Source: DASXAQ01 sp036406615
GTDB taxonomy: Bacteria > Actinomycetota > UBA4738
Assembly: GCA_036406615.1 (NCBI GenBank)
Contig: DASXAQ010000038.1
Coordinates: 1-14,188 of the forward strand
Length of the DNA stretch: 14,188 nt
Reading direction: 5' to 3'
Part shown: positions 12,883 through 14,188 of the stretch, piece by piece
Numbering within the stretch: position 1 is the stretch's first letter
How the letters are laid out: each line of letters opens with the position of its first letter
The notes under the pieces: generated by a model
Told to the model about the DNA's origin: nothing
Database searches by the model: none
Seen by the model: the letters and a program-made list of their open reading frames with translations, nothing else
Made by a program: the position numbers and the translations under genes

Positions 12883-13851
12883 ATGGCTTCGACCCGCGCC
12901 CCCAGCCGACGCGGGAGCGCCCTGTCCGTCGATGCCGCCCTGATGGCCGTCGCGATCATGTGGGCGGCCACGTTCGTCACGTTCAAGGTCGCCTGGCGCG
13001 ACGTCGACCCGGTGGCCTTCACGGGGATCCGGTTCGCCCTGATGGTGCTGTTCTCCGTGGTCGTGCTCGCGGCCGCGCGCGGGCACCGGTTCCCGGACCC
13101 GGCGGATGCTCCTCGGCTGATCGCGGCGGCGCTGTGCGGCTACTTCCTGTACCAGCTCGGGTTCGTGCTGGGGCTGTCGCGCACGTCGGCATTGGCCGGG
13201 GCGATCCTCATCTCGACCCACCCGATCTTCGCGGTCATGTACTCGTGGATCGGCCGTCGCGAGCGCCCGGAGCCGATGCAGGTTGCGGGCGTGGCGCTGG
13301 GATTCTTCGGCGTCGCGGTCTTCCTGCAGTTCTGGGACGCGTTCGGGGCGGCGCAGCTCGGCGACCTCTTTTCCCTCGGCGCGGCCGCGGCGTTCGGCGC
13401 GTACGGCGTGCTCAACCAGCCGCTCGGCAAGCGGTATCCGACCAGCCGGCTGATGGCCTGGGAGCTGATCGTCGGCGGCACGCTCACCACTCTGATCGCC
13501 GTGCCGGCCATGCTCCACCAGGACTGGGCCGCCGTGAGCGGCCAGTCGTGGCTGATCATCGTGTACGCGACGGTGGGGCCCGTGTATCTGGCGTACGCGA
13601 TGTGGAACTGGGCGATCCGCAAGCGCGGCATCGCCCGCACGGTCGTGTACGGCTTCCTGGTCCCGGTGCTCGGCGGCGCGATGGCGGTCGTGTTCCTGAA
13701 CGAGCACGTCACGCCCTCGGAGGTCGTCGGCGCGCTGCTCGTCGTCGCCGGCCTGGTGGTGACCCGCCTGCCCCGCAGGGCCGCTCGTGAGGTCACGGCT
13801 CAAGCGGTGGAGGCTCCGAGCGTGGCCCCCGCCGCCTCCGCCGAGATCTAA
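12883..13851 (+). CDS. EamA/DMT-family membrane transporter
   Basis: This 322-residue protein has about ten hydrophobic segments arranged as two EamA halves. The first contains the family phrase MWAATFVTFKVAWRDVDPVAFTGIRF (about 26-51). The second ends with ARTVVYGFLVPVLGGAMA, VVFLNEHVTPSEVVGALLVVAG (to about 290) and a Pro/Ala-rich cytoplasmic tail. EamA proteins export or exchange metabolites such as amino acids or nucleotide-related compounds; the substrate cannot be predicted. The start follows GGAG by three bases. It reads in the same direction as the sulfur operon after 60 bases and may be co-transcribed or have its own promoter. A link to sulfur metabolism (for example export of a sulfur amino acid) would be guesswork. 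Confidence 0.9.
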   Translation: MASTRAPSRRGSALSVDAALMAVAIMWAATFVTFKVAWRDVDPVAFTGIRFALMVLFSVVVLAAARGHRFPDPADAPRLIAAALCGYFLYQLGFVLGLSRTSALAGAILISTHPIFAVMYSWIGRRERPEPMQVAGVALGFFGVAVFLQFWDAFGAAQLGDLFSLGAAAAFGAYGVLNQPLGKRYPTSRLMAWELIVGGTLTTLIAVPAMLHQDWAAVSGQSWLIIVYATVGPVYLAYAMWNWAIRKRGIARTVVYGFLVPVLGGAMAVVFLNEHVTPSEVVGALLVVAGLVVTRLPRRAAREVTAQAVEAPSVAPAASAEI

Positions 13852-13855
13852 CGCG

Positions 13856-13880
13856 CGTCGGCGCTGCAGTTCGACGATTT
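13856..13880 (+). terminator. Weak hairpin after the EamA gene
   Basis: CGTCG and CGACG (13856-13860, 13872-13876) can pair around an 11-base loop and are followed by ATTTACC. The stem is short and the T-run poor, so this is a marginal terminator candidate. It marks the beginning of a local AT-rich stretch. Confidence 0.2.
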
Positions 13881-13999
13881 ACCTCGCGGCGAGATCGAAT
13901 TCTTCGCGAAAATGGGTTTTGTTCGCCCTCCTTCTGGATAAGCAACGCGAAATAGTGCCGCGGCGCTCGGTCGCGGCTCGCCCGAGGGAGGGAGGCAGC
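13877..13999 (+). promoter_or_regulatory. Promoter and leader region of the acetate transporter gene
   Basis: About 120 non-coding bases, AT-rich at 13877-13955 by the standard of this window, contain the palindrome TTCGCGAA (13903-13910) and GTTTTG followed after 14 bases by GGATAA, a loose resemblance to a SigB/SigF-type promoter. Downstream GCCGCG (13957-13962) can pair with CGCGGC (13972-13977), forming a leader hairpin just before the ribosome-binding site. Individual elements are uncertain. Confidence 0.3.
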
Positions 14000-14188
14000 A
14001 TGGCCGAAGACACGCGTGGACTCGGCCCCGCCATCGCGGATCCTGCGCCGCTTGGGCTCGGCGCGTTCGCCCTGACCACGTTCGCCCTGAGCGTCGCCAA
14101 CGCGGGATGGTCCTCGGGCTCCGAATGGGTGGCGCTGGCCTTCTTCTACGGCGGGCTCGCACAGTTCGCCGCCGGCATGTGGGAGTTC
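14000..14188 (+). CDS. satP: GPR1/FUN34/YaaH acetate-uptake transporter, cut by the right edge
   Basis: The first 63 residues are visible. The family signature is clear: ADPAPLGLGAFALTTFALSVANAG (about residues 13-36, normally written NPAPLGL), then the second membrane segment VALAFFYGGLAQFAAGMWEF (44-63). Relatives such as E. coli SatP and yeast Ady2 move acetate or succinate across the membrane with protons and have six membrane helices. The ATG has GGGAGG a few bases upstream. The gene continues past the right edge. An acetate transporter fits with the acyl-CoA synthetase fusion elsewhere in the window, though the two are not in one operon. Confidence 0.9.
   Translation, partial: MAEDTRGLGPAIADPAPLGLGAFALTTFALSVANAGWSSGSEWVALAFFYGGLAQFAAGMWEF

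Noticed and set aside
11980..13803. A minus-strand open frame of 607 codons opposite tusA, the DsrE2-like gene and the EamA gene
   Set aside because: It is antisense to three well-supported genes with good ribosome-binding sites and has low-complexity charged composition.

Overview
The window is about 14.2 kb of high-GC DNA (roughly 70% by eye), densely coding, with ATG and GTG starts and many good Shine-Dalgarno sites. A DevR/DosR-type two-component pair, a GerW/YtfJ-family protein, an N-terminal-GNAT acyl-CoA synthetase and an actinobacterial-style ApbE/ferric-reductase cassette point to an actinomycete, probably an uncultured lineage. Nothing in the sequence fixes the class. I see no mobile element, tRNA, rRNA, CRISPR array or transposase.

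Layout. (1) 1-3028: the first three codons of a minus-strand gene running off the left edge, a DevR-like response regulator and a DevS/DosT-like GAF-GAF histidine kinase (minus strand), then a divergent SRPBCC-like gene. The intergenic gaps on either side of the two-component pair each carry the inverted repeat GGGCC-N4-GGCCC, which has the geometry of a DosR box. (2) 3050-8564: a minus-strand series. It starts upstream with four overlapping genes: two small membrane-anchored proteins, an ApbE-like FMN transferase and a ferric-reductase-like membrane haem protein. These are followed by a 917-residue GNAT/acyl-CoA synthetase fusion and a GerW-family protein. (3) 8707-10065: nicotinate phosphoribosyltransferase, minus strand. 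(4) 10210-12822: a plus-strand sulfur-transfer operon in mirror order, DsrE-like, TusA-like, sulfide:quinone reductase-like, TusA-like, DsrE2-like. (5) 12883-14188: an EamA-family transporter and the start of an acetate-uptake (GPR1/FUN34/SatP) transporter cut by the right edge.

How the genes may work together (inference). The sensor kinase keeps residues that match the haem-ligand His and distal Tyr of mycobacterial DosS, so it could sense O2, NO or redox state. The neighbours fit life under oxygen or nutrient limitation: sulfide or persulfide oxidation into the quinone pool, a membrane flavin/haem redox cassette, ADP-forming acyl-CoA metabolism with acetate uptake, NAD salvage, and a protein of a spore-associated family. 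In Mycobacterium tuberculosis one nicotinate phosphoribosyltransferase (PncB2) belongs to the DosR regulon. However, the only DosR-box-like sites found here lie next to the two-component genes, so control of the rest is not shown.

The least explained parts are the two small proteins in the ApbE/ferric-reductase cassette, which carry no recognisable flavinylation motif, and the symmetrical sulfur operon, which has no rhodanese, Hdr-like or Dsr core genes within view.
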